DNA of 64,000 nucleotides from Pseudeuparius sepicola (GCA_963920635.1 OY987303.1:43895223-43959222); one strand, 5' to 3'. Positions 46,096-58,722 are shown, numbered from the stretch's first letter. Notes: generated from the sequence alone by a model not told the origin. Numbers and translations are program-made.

Positions 46096-49018
46096 CTCGA
46101 TTTTCTCACGACAACCGCCGATTTTTTGTCTTTAGAGATAGAAGTTTCGGGTTTCTTTTGTTCGTTTGCCCGGGTAAAATGATTGGGAAACGCGGAGAAG
46201 AAAATTCCATGGCCTGCTCGATTTCGCCGGAAAACACAACTTTTTTATGCGACGAGATATAAAGACGGGACAAAGGGCGTTAGGTAGAGGATGTAAAATG
46301 ACGTTGCTCAGAAAAATTTTTTTTTGCATGGCCTACTTGGATTTTTCTTAAGTCAATAACTTTCTTATTATTAGAGATGGAGACTTGCGGTTTTTTTTGA
46401 CCGGCCCCAAATGCCAACGAGAAAATTATCGAAAAGAAAAATTTTTCCACCGCACGCTAGATTTCCCAGAACAGACACAACTCTTTTGTTTGGCGAGATA
46501 AAAATTTCGCTTCTGCTGGTATGGAATGTGTACGGGAAAGAAAGGGAACCGTCGCGAAAAAAAATTCCCCCGCCTACTTGGTTTTCGAGAAAATACGCGA
46601 AACTTTTTCATTTTCGGGGATAGGGAAAAACGGAAAAGTGCACGCTCACTTTCTCGCAACACCCTGTATAATTTTCACGAAAAAAATTTTTCGTCCACCC
46701 GCCGCATTTTCGAGGAAACGCGTGCAACTTTTTCTTTTTCAAAGGTAGAAACGTGGTTCCTTCGGGTACGTAAAGGGCACGCGAAAGAAAATATAAGTTA
46801 CTCGAAACGATTTTTTCCAGCCTACTTGATTTTCAAGAAGAACCTTAAGACAGATTCCCGGGACTTAGCCGTTTTTTGAGAAGATTTTTTCTTTCAGAAC
46901 CCTCAGGTATACAAGACTTTTATACTTTCAAAATGATGGCTAACCTACATTCAGGTTAGATTCCCATGACAGGGGTGTAAAGCAGAGGTTGGGATTAGAC
47001 GTCAATATGCGACTTGAGAAGAAGTACCTGGTGTCGATATGAGAATTTTTGCACTTTTAAACTGGACGATGGGAGGTTAGAATTCGCCTTCACGTCACTG
47101 CCAAGCAAAAGGGCCTTTGAGGTTAAAGACATTTCAAACTGCGAATGCGTACCGGGTGTCTATTTCTTTAAAATGTAAAGGGCGAAACAACGCGGAATTT
47201 TACGATACATTTCGGAGGTTAGATTCTCCGTCAGTCGCGCCTTCGAGGTTATGGCGGGAAGCCAAACCGCGACTTGAGGGTGCATACCGGATGTCGACAT
47301 GCGGATTTTTTCGCCGGCCGAAGAACTAAGCACCTGTTGAATATCTGCGATTCCGAAATGGACGTATACTGGGGGTGAGGATTTCAAGTTACCGAACACC
47401 TGTTGAATATTTGCTCTTTTTCGAAGCGGTCGACGCGGAAGGTTGGAATTTTTGATTTTTGCCGCCAAAACGACGTCCCTTAGGTTATGGACGATTTTCA
47501 GACTGAGAATTTAGTTATAAACTTACGATACGACATAACCTCGAAATTCTTTAAGCGGCCGTAACTCCCGTGCCGTCAGAGATACGGGGTTGCCGTTTGT
47601 TTTGATTGTAAGCATATGGGGGGAGGAAAAAAATGGACGACGAAAATTTTTCATGGCCACCTCGATTTTGACAGAACAAATGCAACTTTGCCATCTTTAG
47701 AGATAGGAGATCCGGGTTTCCTTTGTTGGGTTGCCGGGGCGAAATGATTGAGAAACGTGAAAAAAAATTTTCCATGGCCTACTCGATTTCGCCGGAAAAC
47801 ACAACTTTTCTATGCGTCTAGATTGAAAGACGGGACAAAGTGCGTTAGGTAGAGGATGTAAAATGACGCTGCGCCGAAATTTTCTTTTTTCCATGGCCCA
47901 CTTGGATTTTTCTTAGGTGAATAACGTTCTTATTAATAGGGATAGAGACTTGCGGTTTTCTTTGATAGGCCCCGTATGCCGAGGGGAAAATTATCGAAGA
48001 AAAAAATTTTCCATGGCACGCTCGGTTTTCCCAGAACAGATACAACTTTTTTGTTTGGCGAGATAAAAATTTCGTTCCGGCGGCGATCGAACGGGTGGGG
48101 GAAAGGAAGAAAAACGACGACAAAGAAAATTTCCCCGCCTACTTGGTTTTAGAGAAAACAACGAAAACTTCTCTTTATTTATAGAGTTCGGAAAAATATG
48201 AAAAGTGCGTTGTTACTCTCTGAAGAAACCCTGTAAATTTTGTGTGAGAAAAATTTTTCCTACGCCCACTATATTTGTCGAGAAAACGCGTGCAACTTTT
48301 TCGTTTTCAAAGGTAGAAACTCGGTTTCTTCGGGGATGTAAAGGGCACGCGAAACTAAATAAAAGTTACTCGAAACAATTTTTTCCCAATCTACTTGATC
48401 TTCGAGAAAAACGATAAAACGGATTCCCGAGACTTGGCCGTTTTTTTTTGAGCGGTTTTTTTTTTCAGAACCCTCAGGTATACAAGACTTTTAGAATTTC
48501 AAACGTTAAAAATGATGGCTAACCTATTTTTGGGTTAGGTTAGACGTCACTATGCGACTTGGGAAAGCATATACCTGGCGTCGATATGAACGATTCAATA
48601 TTCAGTTAGGAGGGAAGAGAATCGACGCGGGTAACTGCCCTTTTTTTGGACACCCTGTATATTTGTGTCGAAAAAAAATTCACCCCCGCGGGCCCCCCCG
48701 TCCTCCTGAAAGCCCAACTCCCTTACGGACGCGTATGCCTTATTCCTTCCAACTGGCTTGGGTAGGAGGGAAGCGAATCGGCGCCGGTAATTGCCCTTTT
48801 TGGACACCCTGTATATTCGTGTTGAAAAACATTTGCCTCCGCTACTTGGTTTTCGAGAAAATACGCGCAACTTTTTTATTTTCAGAGATTGGAATTAACG
48901 GAAAATTGCACGATCACTTTCTCGAAACACCCTGTATATTTTACCCGAAAAAAATTTTCCGTTTACCTACGGAATTTTCTAGAAAACGCGTGCAACGTTT
49001 TGTTTTTTGTTTTGTTTA

Positions 49019-52000
49019 AAAGAAGCCTGTCGCGAGGAGCGAAGCGAGGAGCAATGTCCGGCCGAGCCCACGCGCGAATTACCCAAAAGAAGCCTGTCGC
49101 GACGAGCGAAGCGAGGAGCAATGTACGGCAGAGCCCACGCGCGAGTTACCCAAAAGAAGCCTGTCGCGACGAGCGAAGCGAGGAGCAATGGCCGGCAGAG
49201 CCAACGCGCGAGTTACCCAAAAGAAGCCTGCCGCGACGAGCGTAGCGAGGAGCAATGGCCGGCAGAGCCCACGCGCGAATTACCCAAAAGAAGCCTGCCG
49301 CGACGAGCGAAGCGAGGAGCAATGGCCGGCAGAGCCCACGCTCGAATTACCCAAAAGAAGCCTGTCGCGACGAGCGAAGCGAGGAGCAATAGCCGGCAGA
49401 GCCCACGCGCGAGTTACCCAAAAGAAGCCTGTCGCGACGAGCGAAGCGAGGAGCAATAGCCGGCAGAGCCCACGCGCGAATTACACAAAAGAAGCCTGTC
49501 GCGACGAGCGAAGCGAGGAGCAATGGCCGGCAGAGCCCACGCGCGAGTTACCCAAAAGAAGCCTGTCTCGACGAGCGAAGCGAGGAGCAATGGACGGCAG
49601 AGCCCACGCGCGAATTACCCAAAAGAAGCCTGTCGCGACGAGCGAAGCGAGGAGCAATGGCCGGCAGAGCCCACGCGTGCGTTACCTAAAAGAAGCCTGT
49701 CGCGACGAGCGAAGCGAGGAGCAATGGACGGCAGAGCCCACGCGCGAGTTACCCAAAAGAAGCCGGTCGCGACGAGCGAAGCGAGGAGCAATGGCCGGCA
49801 GAGCCTACGCGCGAGTTACCCAAATGAAGCCTGTCGCGACGAGCGAAGCGAGGAGCAATGGGCGGCAGAGCCCACGCGTGAGTTACCCAAAAGAAGCCAG
49901 TCGCGACGAGCAAAGCGAGAAGCAATGGGCTCCAGAGCCCACGCGCGAGTTACCCAAATGAAGCCAGTCGCGACGAGCGAAGCGAGGAGCAATGGCCGGC
50001 AGAGCCAACGCGCGAGTTACCCAAAAGAAGCCTGCCGCGACGAGCGTAGCGAGGAGCAATGGCCGGCAGAGTCCACGCGCGAGTTACCCAAAAGAAGCCT
50101 GCCGCGACGAGCGTAGCGAGGAGCAATGGCCGGCAGAGCCCACGCTCGAATTACCCAAAAGAAGCCTGTCGCGACGAGCGAAGCGAGGAGCAATAGCCGG
50201 CAGAGCCCACGCGCGAATTACACAAAAGAAGCCTGTCGCGACGAGCGAAGAAAGGAGCAATGGCCGGCAGAGCCCACGCGCGAGTTACCCAAATGAAGCC
50301 TGTCGCGACGAGCGAAGCGAGGAGCAATGGGCGGCAGAGCCCACGCGTGAGTTACCCAAAAGAAGCCAGTCGCGACGAGCAAAGCGAGAAGCAATGGGCT
50401 CCAGAGCCCACGCGCGAGTTACCCAAATGAAGCCTGTCGCGACGAGCGAAGCGAGGACCAATGGCCGGCGGAGCCCACGCGCGAGTTACCCAAAAGAAGC
50501 CTGTCTCGACGAGCGAAGCGAGGAGCAATGGACGGCAGAGCCCACGCGCGAATTACCCAAAAGAAGCCTGTCGCGACGAGCGAAGCGAGGCGCAATGGCC
50601 GGCAGAGCCCACGCGCGAGTTACCCAAATGAAGCCTGTCGCGACGAGCGAAGCGAGGAGCAATGGGCGGCAGAGCCCACGCGTGAGTTACCCAAAAGAAG
50701 CCAGTCGCGACGAGCAAAGCGAGAAGCAATGGGCTCCAGAGCCCACGCGCGAGTTACCCAAATGAAGCCAGTCGCGACGAGCGAAGCGAGGAGCAATGTA
50801 CGGCAGAGCCCACGCGCGAGTTACCCAAAAGAAGCCTGCCGCGACGAGCGTAGCGAGGAGCAATGGCCGGCAGAGTCCACGCGCGAGTTACCCAAAAGAA
50901 GCCTGCCGCGACGAGCGTAGCGAGGAGCAATGGCCGGCAGAGCCCACGCTCGAATTACCCAAAAGAAGCCTGTCGCGACGAGCGAAGCGAGGAGCAATAG
51001 CCGGCAGAGCCCACGCGCGAATTACACAAAAGAAGCCTGTCGCGACGAGCGACGAAAGGAGCAATGGCCGGCAGAGCCCACGCGCGAGTTACCCAAATGA
51101 AGCCTGTCGCGACGAGCGAAGCGAGGAGCAATGGGCGGCAGAGCCCACACGTGAGTTACCCAAAAGAAGCCAGTCGCGACGAGCAAAGCGAGAAGCAATG
51201 GGCTCCAGAGCCCACGCGCGAGTTACCCAAATGAAGCCTGTCGCGACGAGCGAAGCGAGGACCAATGGCCGGCGGAGCCCACGCGCGAGTTACCCAAAAG
51301 AAGCCTGTCTCGACGAGCGAAGCGAGGAGCAATGGACGGCAGAGCCCACGCGCGAATTACCCAAAAGAAGCCTGTCGCGACGAGCGAAGCGAGGCGCAAT
51401 GGCCGGCAGAGCCCACGCGCGAGTTACCCAAATGAAGCCTGTCGCGACGAGCGAAGCGAGGACCAATGGCCGGCGGAGCCCACGCGCGAGTTACCCAAAA
51501 GAAGCCTGTCTCGACGAGCGAAGCGAGGAGCAATGGCCGGCAGAGCCCACGCGCGAGTTACCCAAAAGAAGCCGGTCGCGACGAGCGAAGCGAGGAGCAA
51601 TGTACGGCAGAGCCCACGCGTGCGTTACCTAAAAGAAGCCTGTCGCGACGAGCGAAGCGAGGAGCAATGGCCGGCAGAGCCCACGCGCGAGTTACCCAAA
51701 AGAAGCCGGTCGCGACGAGCGAAGCGAGGAGCAATGGCCAGCAGAGCCCACGCGCGAGTTACCTAAAAGAAGCCTGGCGCGACGAGCGAAGCGAGGAGCA
51801 ATAGCCGGCAGAGCCCACGCGCGAATTACACAAAAGAAGCCTGTCGCGACGAGCGAAGCGAGGAGCAATGGCCGGCAGAGCCCACGCGTGAGTTACCCAA
51901 AAGAAGCCTGTCTCGACGAGCGAAGCGAGGAGCAATGGACGGCAGAGCCCACGCGCGAATTACCCAAAAGAAGCCTGTCGCGACGAGCGAAGCGAGGAGC

Positions 52001-52453
52001 AATGGCCGGCAGAGCCCACGCGTGCGTTACCTAAAAGAAGCCTGTCGCGACGAGCGAAGCGAGGAGTAATGGCAGCCTGTCGCGACGAGCGAAGCGAGGA
52101 GCAATGGCCGGCAGAGCCCACGCGCGAGTTACCCAAAAGAAGCCGGTCGCGACGAGCGAAGCGAGGAGCAATGGCCGGCAGAGCCCACGCGCGAGTTACC
52201 TAAAAGAAGCCTGGCGCGACGAGCGAAGCGAGGAGCAATGTCCGGCAGAGCCCAGGCGCGAGTTACCCAAAAGAAGCCGGTCGCGACGAGCGAAGCGAGG
52301 AGCAATGCACGGCAGAGCCCACGCGTGCGTTACCCAAAAGAAGCCCGTCGCGACGAGCGAAGCGAGGAGCAATGGCCGGCAGAGCCCACGCGCGAGTCAC
52401 CTAAAAGAAGCCCGTCGCGACGAGCGAAGCGAGGAGCAATGGCCGGCAGAGCC
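49019..52453 (+). repeat. 67-bp satellite array with 804-bp higher-order repeat (about 51 monomers)
   Basis: The monomer reads roughly AAGAAGCCTGTCGCGACGAG then CGAAGCGAGGAGCAATGGCC then GGCAGAGCCCACGCGCGAGT then TACCCAA. Starts at 49088, 49155 and 49222 give the period of 67. A variant with GGGCTCCAGAGCCC occurs at 49927, 50396, 50731 and 51200; the spacings 469, 335, 469 are 7, 5 and 7 monomers, and their pairwise sums give 804 (12 monomers). A truncated monomer near 52073 breaks the phase. The array is GC- and CpG-rich in an AT-rich setting. Because 67 is not a multiple of three, all three plus-strand frames are the same sequence out of step, and all are open; these are not genes. Confidence 0.95.
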
Positions 52454-52743
52454 CATCTGTCTCGCGCGAGGCCGAAGGCCGAGTGCGGCAATAAGCCAAG
52501 GGAGCACCGCACGAGGCCGAAGGCCGAGTGTGGCGCCCAGTGCAACAAGCGAAGCGAGGCCGAAGTCCGAGAGAGGCAATAATTTGAGGGGTATCCATTG
52601 CGAGGGGGATGTGAGGCCGCGAAGCGGCCGAACTTCGGCGGCGGCGAAGCCGCCGCACTGACCAGACGTTCAAAGTCCCCGCGTTAGTTGTAGTAAAGAA
52701 GGTTGCGGCGGCGCAGCCGCCGCCGGCCGCAGGCCTGGGGAGG
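52454..52743 (+). repeat. GC-rich tail of copy 2
   Basis: GAGGCCGAAGGCCGAGTG occurs twice (52478 and 52523). GCGAAGCCGCCGC and GCGGCGGCGCAGCCGCCGCC form hairpins (52636-52660, 52704-52728). The last 170 bases match 34200-34370 in copy 4. GAGGCCGCGAAGCGGCCGA (52609) also occurs near the 5' ends of copies 2 and 3, so the subterminal regions share a palindromic box. Confidence 0.75.
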
Positions 52744-52783
52744 CGCCCAACCTGCGCGCCAGCGCAGGTGGGCGAATTGCTAG
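52744..52783 (+). other. Helitron-type 3' terminus: hairpin followed by CTAG
   Basis: CGCCCA(A)CCTGCGC pairs with GCGCAGGTGGGCG around the loop GCCA (stem of 13 pairs with one bulged A, 52744-52774). Five bases later comes CTAG (52780-52783), followed by T. A GC-rich hairpin just before CTRR, with insertion before a T, is the defining 3' end of Helitrons and is thought to stop rolling-circle replication. Confidence 0.7.
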
Positions 52784-52784
52784 T

Positions 52785-55700
52785 TATACTATATTAATAG
52801 CTGATAAGGGTGTTCTTTTCTAAAATCGAGGAAAAAGGTACCTTTTGTATTCGGCTGTTTTCGGCGAGGGGAGGCCGCGCAGCGGCCGACCTTCGTCGTT
52901 AGGGGGTAGGGGAGGGACGGGCCCAGTGCGGAGGCGCAATCTCGAGGCCGGTGGATCTTTCTTCGCTTAATTACGGCCGCCAGAAGCGGTGGTATGGTGG
53001 GGGTCACGTGGTGTGCGGTAAAGAGGAACATAGGTTTTCGGGTGATACAGTGGCCCGTGAAAACTGTCCCGGGCGAGAGCGAGGCGAAGGAGATGCTTAA
53101 ATAGGGCGGTAGGGTGAGGGAAATCGCAATGGGAAGGAAGGAGGAAGGTTCGATTAAGAGGTTTAACACTTTTTCGGATTTTTAAAGGGGTAAATGCGAG
53201 AGTTATTAAGCTTTTTTCCCGAGAGAAATCGGATCGTTTTTATGTGTCGTGCTGCGCCAAAAAATTAGTCAAAAAAAGTCGCGAAATTGTCAGAAATTGC
53301 CCGTTTTCGTCGGGCCGTAGCCACGTTATTTGAGCTCGGGGCCGAGAGGTCGGAATTTTTAAAGCTTCCCCCATGTCTTCAGGTCAGGTTCGGACGCCTC
53401 CGGCGCCCCGGAAAAATCGAGAAATGTGAAAAAACACGCAATTTCCAAGAGCGGTTTCGGAGGATTTCCGTCGATTTCGCTGATTGTACAGCCGTCCCAT
53501 TTCTCGGAAGAATAAAATCGAGATTGCGGAAATTTCTCAGATATCTGATCTTCGAGGTTTCTTTCGGTACCGGAGGAAAGTACGAGACCCAACTAAGAGA
53601 TCTACCACCTCCTCCGATTTTTAAAACGGCTCTGTCCGAGGTTTAGAAATTCCTTTGCCAAGAAGATGGCCCATGTTCGTGGCACTGATTGTAAGATTAA
53701 TCACTAAAAATTCCGGCAACCTAACGGCGCCAGTTTTTCCTGCTGGCGGTGTCGCGCGAGGGGTTAGATTCTCCGTCAGTCGCGCCTTCGAGGTTATGGC
53801 GGGAAGCCAAACCGCGACTTGAGGGTGCATACCAGATGTCGACATGTGGATTTTTTCGCCACCCGAAGAACTCGCACCTGTTGAATATTTGCAATTTCAA
53901 ACTGGACGGATACGGGGGTGGCGATTTTCGCATACGCACGCCTGTTGAATATCTGCACTTTCGAAGGGGATACGGGGTGGATACTGGCGTCTTCTTCGCC
54001 GCCGCCAAAGACGAAGAGCTAGGTTGCGGAGGGCCGCCAGACCCGGTGGGCGTACCGGGCGTCTCTTTCTCGAAAATGTGTCGAGCGAGACGACCGGGAA
54101 ATGTACGAAACTTAATCGTTATAGATAGAGCGTTGCCGTTTGTTTTGATTACAAGCACATTGGAAGAGGAGAAAAATGAACGACGAAATTTGTCCGTGGC
54201 CACCTCGATTCTCTCACGACAACCGCCGATTTTTTGTCTTTAGAGATAGAAGTTTCGGGTTTCTTTTGTTCGTTTGCCCGGGTGAAATGATTGGGAAATG
54301 CGGTGAAGAAAATTCTATGGCTTGCTCGATTTCGCCGGAAAACACAACTTTTTTATGCGACGAGATATAAAGACGGGACAAAGTGCGTTAGGTAGAGGAT
54401 GTAAAATGACGCTGCGCAGAAAAATTTTTTTTTGCATGGCCTACTTGGATTTTTCTTAAGTCAATAACTTTCTTATTATTAGAGATGGAGACTTGCGGTT
54501 TTTTTTGACCGGCCCCAAATGCCAACGAAAAAATTATCGAAAAGAAAATTTTTTCCACCGCGCGCTAGATTTCCCAGAACAGACACAACTCTTTTGTTTG
54601 GCGAGATAAAAATTTCGCTTCTGCTGGTATGGAATGTGTACCGGAAAGGAAGGAAACCGACGCGAAAAAAAATTCCCCCGCCTACTTGGTTTTCGAGAAA
54701 ATACGCGAAACTTTTTCATTTTCGGGGATAGAGAAAAACGGAAAAGTGCACGCTCACTTTCTCGCAACACCCTGTATATTTTACCCGTAAAAATTTTTTT
54801 TTTGGCCACCTACTGGATTTTATAGAAGACGCGTGCAACTTTTTCGTTTTCAAAGGTAGAAACTTTGTTCCTTCGGGGATGTAAAGGGCACGCGAAAGTA
54901 AAATAAAAGTTACTTGGAACAATTTTTTCCCAGCCTACTTGATTTTCGAGAAAAATCTTAAAACAGATTCCCGGGATTTGGCCGTTTTTGAGATTTTTTT
55001 CTTTCAGAACCCTCAGGTATACAAGACTTTTATACTTTCAAAATGATGGCTAACCTACATTCGTGTTAGGTTCCTATGACAGGGGTGTTGCCTGCAAACG
55101 AAATGAACTTTCTCATTAGTGGAGATAGAGACTTCCGGTTTTTTTCGAACGGCTCCGAATGCCAAGGGGAAAATTATCGAAAATAAAATTTTTCCACCGC
55201 ACGCTCGGTTTTCCCAGAACAGACACAACTCTTTTGTTTGGCGAGATAAAAATTTCGCTTCTGCTGTTATGGAGTGTGTACGGGAAAGAAAGGGAACCGA
55301 CGTGAAATAAAATTCCCCCGCCTACTTGGTTTTCGAGAAAATACGCGAAACTTTTTTATTTTCGGAGATAGGGAAAAACAGAAAAGTGCATGCTCACTTT
55401 CTCGAAACACCGTGTATATTTTACCCGAAAAAAATTTTTCGTCCGCCTGCTGCATTTTCGAGGAAACGCGTGCAACTTTTTCGTTTTCAAAGGTAGAAAC
55501 TTGGTTCGTTCGGGGATGTAAAAGGCACGCGGAAGTGAAAAAAAGTTACTTGAAAAAATTTTTTCCCGGCCCATTTAATTTTCAAGCAAAAAACGTTAAA
55601 AATGATGGATAACCTATTTTCAGGTTATATTCTTATGTCAGGTGTTTTGTCTGCCAAGGAAATAATTAAGAGGTCACCGTGCGACTTGGGATTGCATACC

Positions 55701-56280
55701 TGACGTCATCATAATATGAAGATTTTTTGCACAATTGAGTTTGCCGAAAAAAGTTGTTTGCATGCCCTGTTCAGTTTTTCTAGAACAGTTACATTTTTTT
55801 TTGTTTGGCCAGATAAACATTGCTCTCTTGCGGCGATCGAATGGGTACCGGAAAGGAAAGATAACGACTAGATAAAAATTGTCACCGGTTTTTGGAGAAA
55901 ACACCTAAACGTTTAGTTTTCAGAAATGAAAAAATCGGCAAAGCCCACGTTCACTTTTGCGAAACGCCCTTTATATTTTATAGGAACAACATTTTTTCTC
56001 TGCACACTGGTTGTCTAAGAAAACGCGTACGAATTTTCCGTTTTCAAAATTAGAAAATGTCGGAAAATTGCAAGCTCACTTTCTCGGAACCCCCTGTATA
56101 TCTTCTATAAAAGAGTTTTCTACGCCTATTGAATTTTCGAGAAAACGCCTGCAACTATTTCATTTTCTAAAATAGAAAAATATGCGTTTTTTTTTTCAAT
56201 GATAGTGGTTTAGGTGGAGGATATAAAAAGAAAATCGACGAACGAAGTAATTTTCAGTGGCCATCCTGTATATGCATGAG
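52785..56280 (+). mobile_element. Composite repeat copy 3: candidate 5' region of the autonomous Helitron
   Basis: It begins directly after copy 2 with TATACTATATTAATAGCTG and keeps the same order: GGCCGCGCAGCGGCC, GCGGTAAAGAGGAACATAGG, CGAGGTTTCTTTCGGTACC, TGTTGAATATTTGC/TGTTGAATATCTGC (53878, 53943), then TTTTCGAGAAA modules to about 56280. Much of 52800-54800 matches copy 2 with few differences, so the copies are recent. It has no 67-bp array; instead it leads to the Helitron gene. Confidence 0.7.
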
Positions 56281-56749
56281 AAAAATGTACACGCGCTCGC
56301 TCTGATTTCTTTAGGCACCGAAATTTGCCATTTTTTCCATGACACTTACAACTGTTTAGACCGAAAATCTAAAGACATTGAGAACTGGACTTTCAACACT
56401 TTGTTTGGTAAAATCAAAGTCATCGGAATTTAAATAAATAGTACTTAAATTGGGACAACGAATTTTTTTATTGTCCCCGTAGGTATGTCAAAAAATAAAG
56501 CGATTGTGACAGGAAAGTGAGACGATGGCTTTGGCAATAGTTGCTATAGAGGTAAGTTTTTTTAGTCGTTTCTATGCTTTTTATTTATTATTTAGTTGGG
56601 AAATAAGACGCACAAGTGTCAAAAATCCTAATAAATATATTTCTTGATTTATACCTATTTGTGATAGGTATCTGTTTGCTAACTGTGTTTTTTTTAGGTG
56701 TTGTTCGAGCATTTTACCTTGGGATCTTCAGAAATTGATATTTCCAAAG
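56281..56749 (+). promoter_or_regulatory. Probable leader region of the Helitron gene
   Basis: An exon-like ATG frame (56525-56551) ends at GAG|GTAAGT, and a TTTTTTTTTAG acceptor lies at 56697. Spliced, this gives a short frame ending at 56769-56771 that overlaps, out of frame, the ATG at 56750. It could be a 5' untranslated exon or a small upstream frame. No clear TATA box is seen. Confidence 0.35.
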
Positions 56750-57993
56750 ATGCCAAACAAGCTGCGTTTGACTAAGCGAAAGGGACAGTCGTCAAGAGGA
56801 GAGTCTCTGACTCCGAATAAAAATGGTAGCAGCACTTCCTCTACCCCGGTCTCTACGCAGAACTCCGCGGTGGAGTTGTTTATTGTGCCACCTCAAAAAA
56901 AGGTCAAGACCGACAGAGGACAACAACTGGATGCTACCACCAGCCATGCATCAGAGGTAACCACTGGGCCCCCGCACCTTGCTCCCGCCGTTAGGCTGGC
57001 AGAGATCAGAATTCCAGCAGCCGGGCCTTCGCATGCGTCATCGCAACAAGCATATTTCAATGTAGTGCGAAATGTCTCTGCTGAGGTCTCTGGCACAGAA
57101 AATAACAGTCAGAGTAAGTACCTACTTCCTCCCTACTTGCACTTTAACGTACCCATTTATTAATCTAAAAAATAGTGTTGACGGGCAATCCAGCAGGTAG
57201 TAGGTATAGTCTATCTATAGAAGGGTCTGGAAAATACTAACTAAAAATATTACAGATGGGTTCATAAGATTATAGAATGAGATGTTATGTAAAATGTAGA
57301 CAGTTATTTCTTTACTTGAAGCGAGTAGGTTACCTCAGATAATATGGGCCCCATCATTGTTATTTAAAGAAGTTCTGGTTAATTTTATTTTTTATACCTA
57401 TACCTACAAGGCCCTTCGAGGTATTTTTGACGTCAAAATAGTAGAGAAATAGTGCAGGTGTGTAATCCGGTGGGGAGTATACCCTATATTATATACGGTG
57501 GGTCAGGAAATTATAAACTAAAAATATTACAGGTAAATTTTAAACCAAAAATGACCTATACCAAATGTTTAGCAAGCGTTTCGTTATTATTTTTTATTAT
57601 AAATTCACAAATAAAAATAGGACAGCCCTGTCACAACATTGGTACATGAATTTAAATGTTGCTCATTTTTAGGTGTGAATAATTTGCAGTCTCACATCAA
57701 TGCCATAGTTGAACCGGCAGAGATGAGGGTCCCCATTGCAGGTCCATCATTCGCAACCTCGCAAAATGCCTATGCTAACGTGCATAGCTTCTCTGCCGTA
57801 GAAGACAGCAATGACATGCCTGGTGAGTGTTTCCATTTTATTTTGAAATACTTACTTATTATTTTTATTTCTTCCAACGAGTTTCCTATCATACTTATGC
57901 CACTAAGGTAATTGATTTATATTTATAACAGATACCTATATTTTGCTGCATTTTATGTACCTACATCATTATAACATATAACATATAATTATA

Positions 57994-58722
57994 CAGTGTG
58001 ACTCACTTCATATCGGAACTCCCCTATGAAATTTGTATTTATCATATCCAATTTTCAACGCGTCTTTTAAGCGACAGAGCATCAAAAACTGTACCTTGGA
58101 GAAATCGTATTAGGAATATTTCCCTCAATTCGGGTTTGTACCAAATTTTGTTAAAAAATATCGAACGATAAAAATTCTAGAAACCAATGAAAATCACAAT
58201 TTAACTACCTACCAGTTTTACCTGCCTACTCGCTTAAATAAACTTGGTTGTTGATTAAAAACAATTGAACCTGCAACTTACTTTATTACAAAAATAATAA
58301 TAGTAATGTCAATGGATGTACCTAAATACAAAAATTCGAACAACAAATTGAGGCGTGAAAAATGTATCGAAAAATGGTGGATTCTTAGGAAAAAAAATAA
58401 AACTTAATATTTTTTACTTTAGACTTTTTGTAGTTAGGTTACCTACCTATACCTATTTTTAATAAAGGCAGTTACTTACAGTTTCAACTGTTTTTAATCC
58501 ACATGAATCTTATGTAACAAAATTTGGTACAAGCCCAATACAGTGGCGTAGTCAGAATTTTTATAAAAAAATATCTCTGATATTATAATTTTTAAAATAA
58601 AGTGTGTTGTTTTTCCTTAAAGTACAGTTATAGATGCTATATCATCTAAAAAAAACTCTGTCAAAACCTGTTGATAAATAAAAATTTTATGGGAGTGTTC
58701 CGGTCTGAAGTCGATCACACTG
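57994..58722. mobile_element. Foldback element (CAGTGTGACTCAC termini)
   Basis: CAGTGTGACTCACTTC…GGAACTCCC at 57994 pairs with GGGAGTGTTCC…GATCACACTG ending at 58722, with TA outside both. The inner parts GTTTGTACCAAATTTTGTT (about 58132) and AACAAAATTTGGTACAAGCC (about 58517) also pair. ACAGTGGCGTAGTCAG lies at 58540. Confidence 0.8.

Larger units (their letters stand above)
44680..52783 (+). mobile_element. Composite repeat copy 2: complete non-autonomous Helitron-like unit (about 8.1 kb)
   Basis: The head starts at TATTAATAGCTGATAAGG (about 44686) and carries GGCCGCGAAGCGGCC (44770) and the GCGGTAAAGAGGAACA block. Then come the CGAGGTTTCTTTCGGTACC block (45450), two TGTTGAATATCTGC units (45780, 45844), and long degenerate TTTTCGAGAAA/CCTACTTGG modules (46300-49015). 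These include several CACCCTGTATA motifs and the CAGAACCCTCAGGTATACAAG module (46900, 48467). The 67-bp array follows (49019-52453), then a GC-rich tail with hairpins, ending hairpin-AATTG-CTAG. No Helitron protein is encoded. Copy 3 follows directly. Confidence 0.7.

Noticed and set aside
49019..52453. CRISPR-like array
   Set aside because: The monomers are contiguous and similar throughout; there are no unique spacers, and the setting is eukaryotic.
49019..52661. Open frames of 112-278 codons rich in Arg/Ser/Glu as repeat-protein genes
   Set aside because: They are the same 67-base monomer read in shifted frames; openness follows from the monomer lacking stops, and there is no start or splice context or known domain.
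56525..56771. Separate small gene starting ATG at 56525
   Set aside because: Spliced, it gives only about 34 codons with no motif, and it overlaps the Helitron start out of frame; kept only as a possible leader exon.
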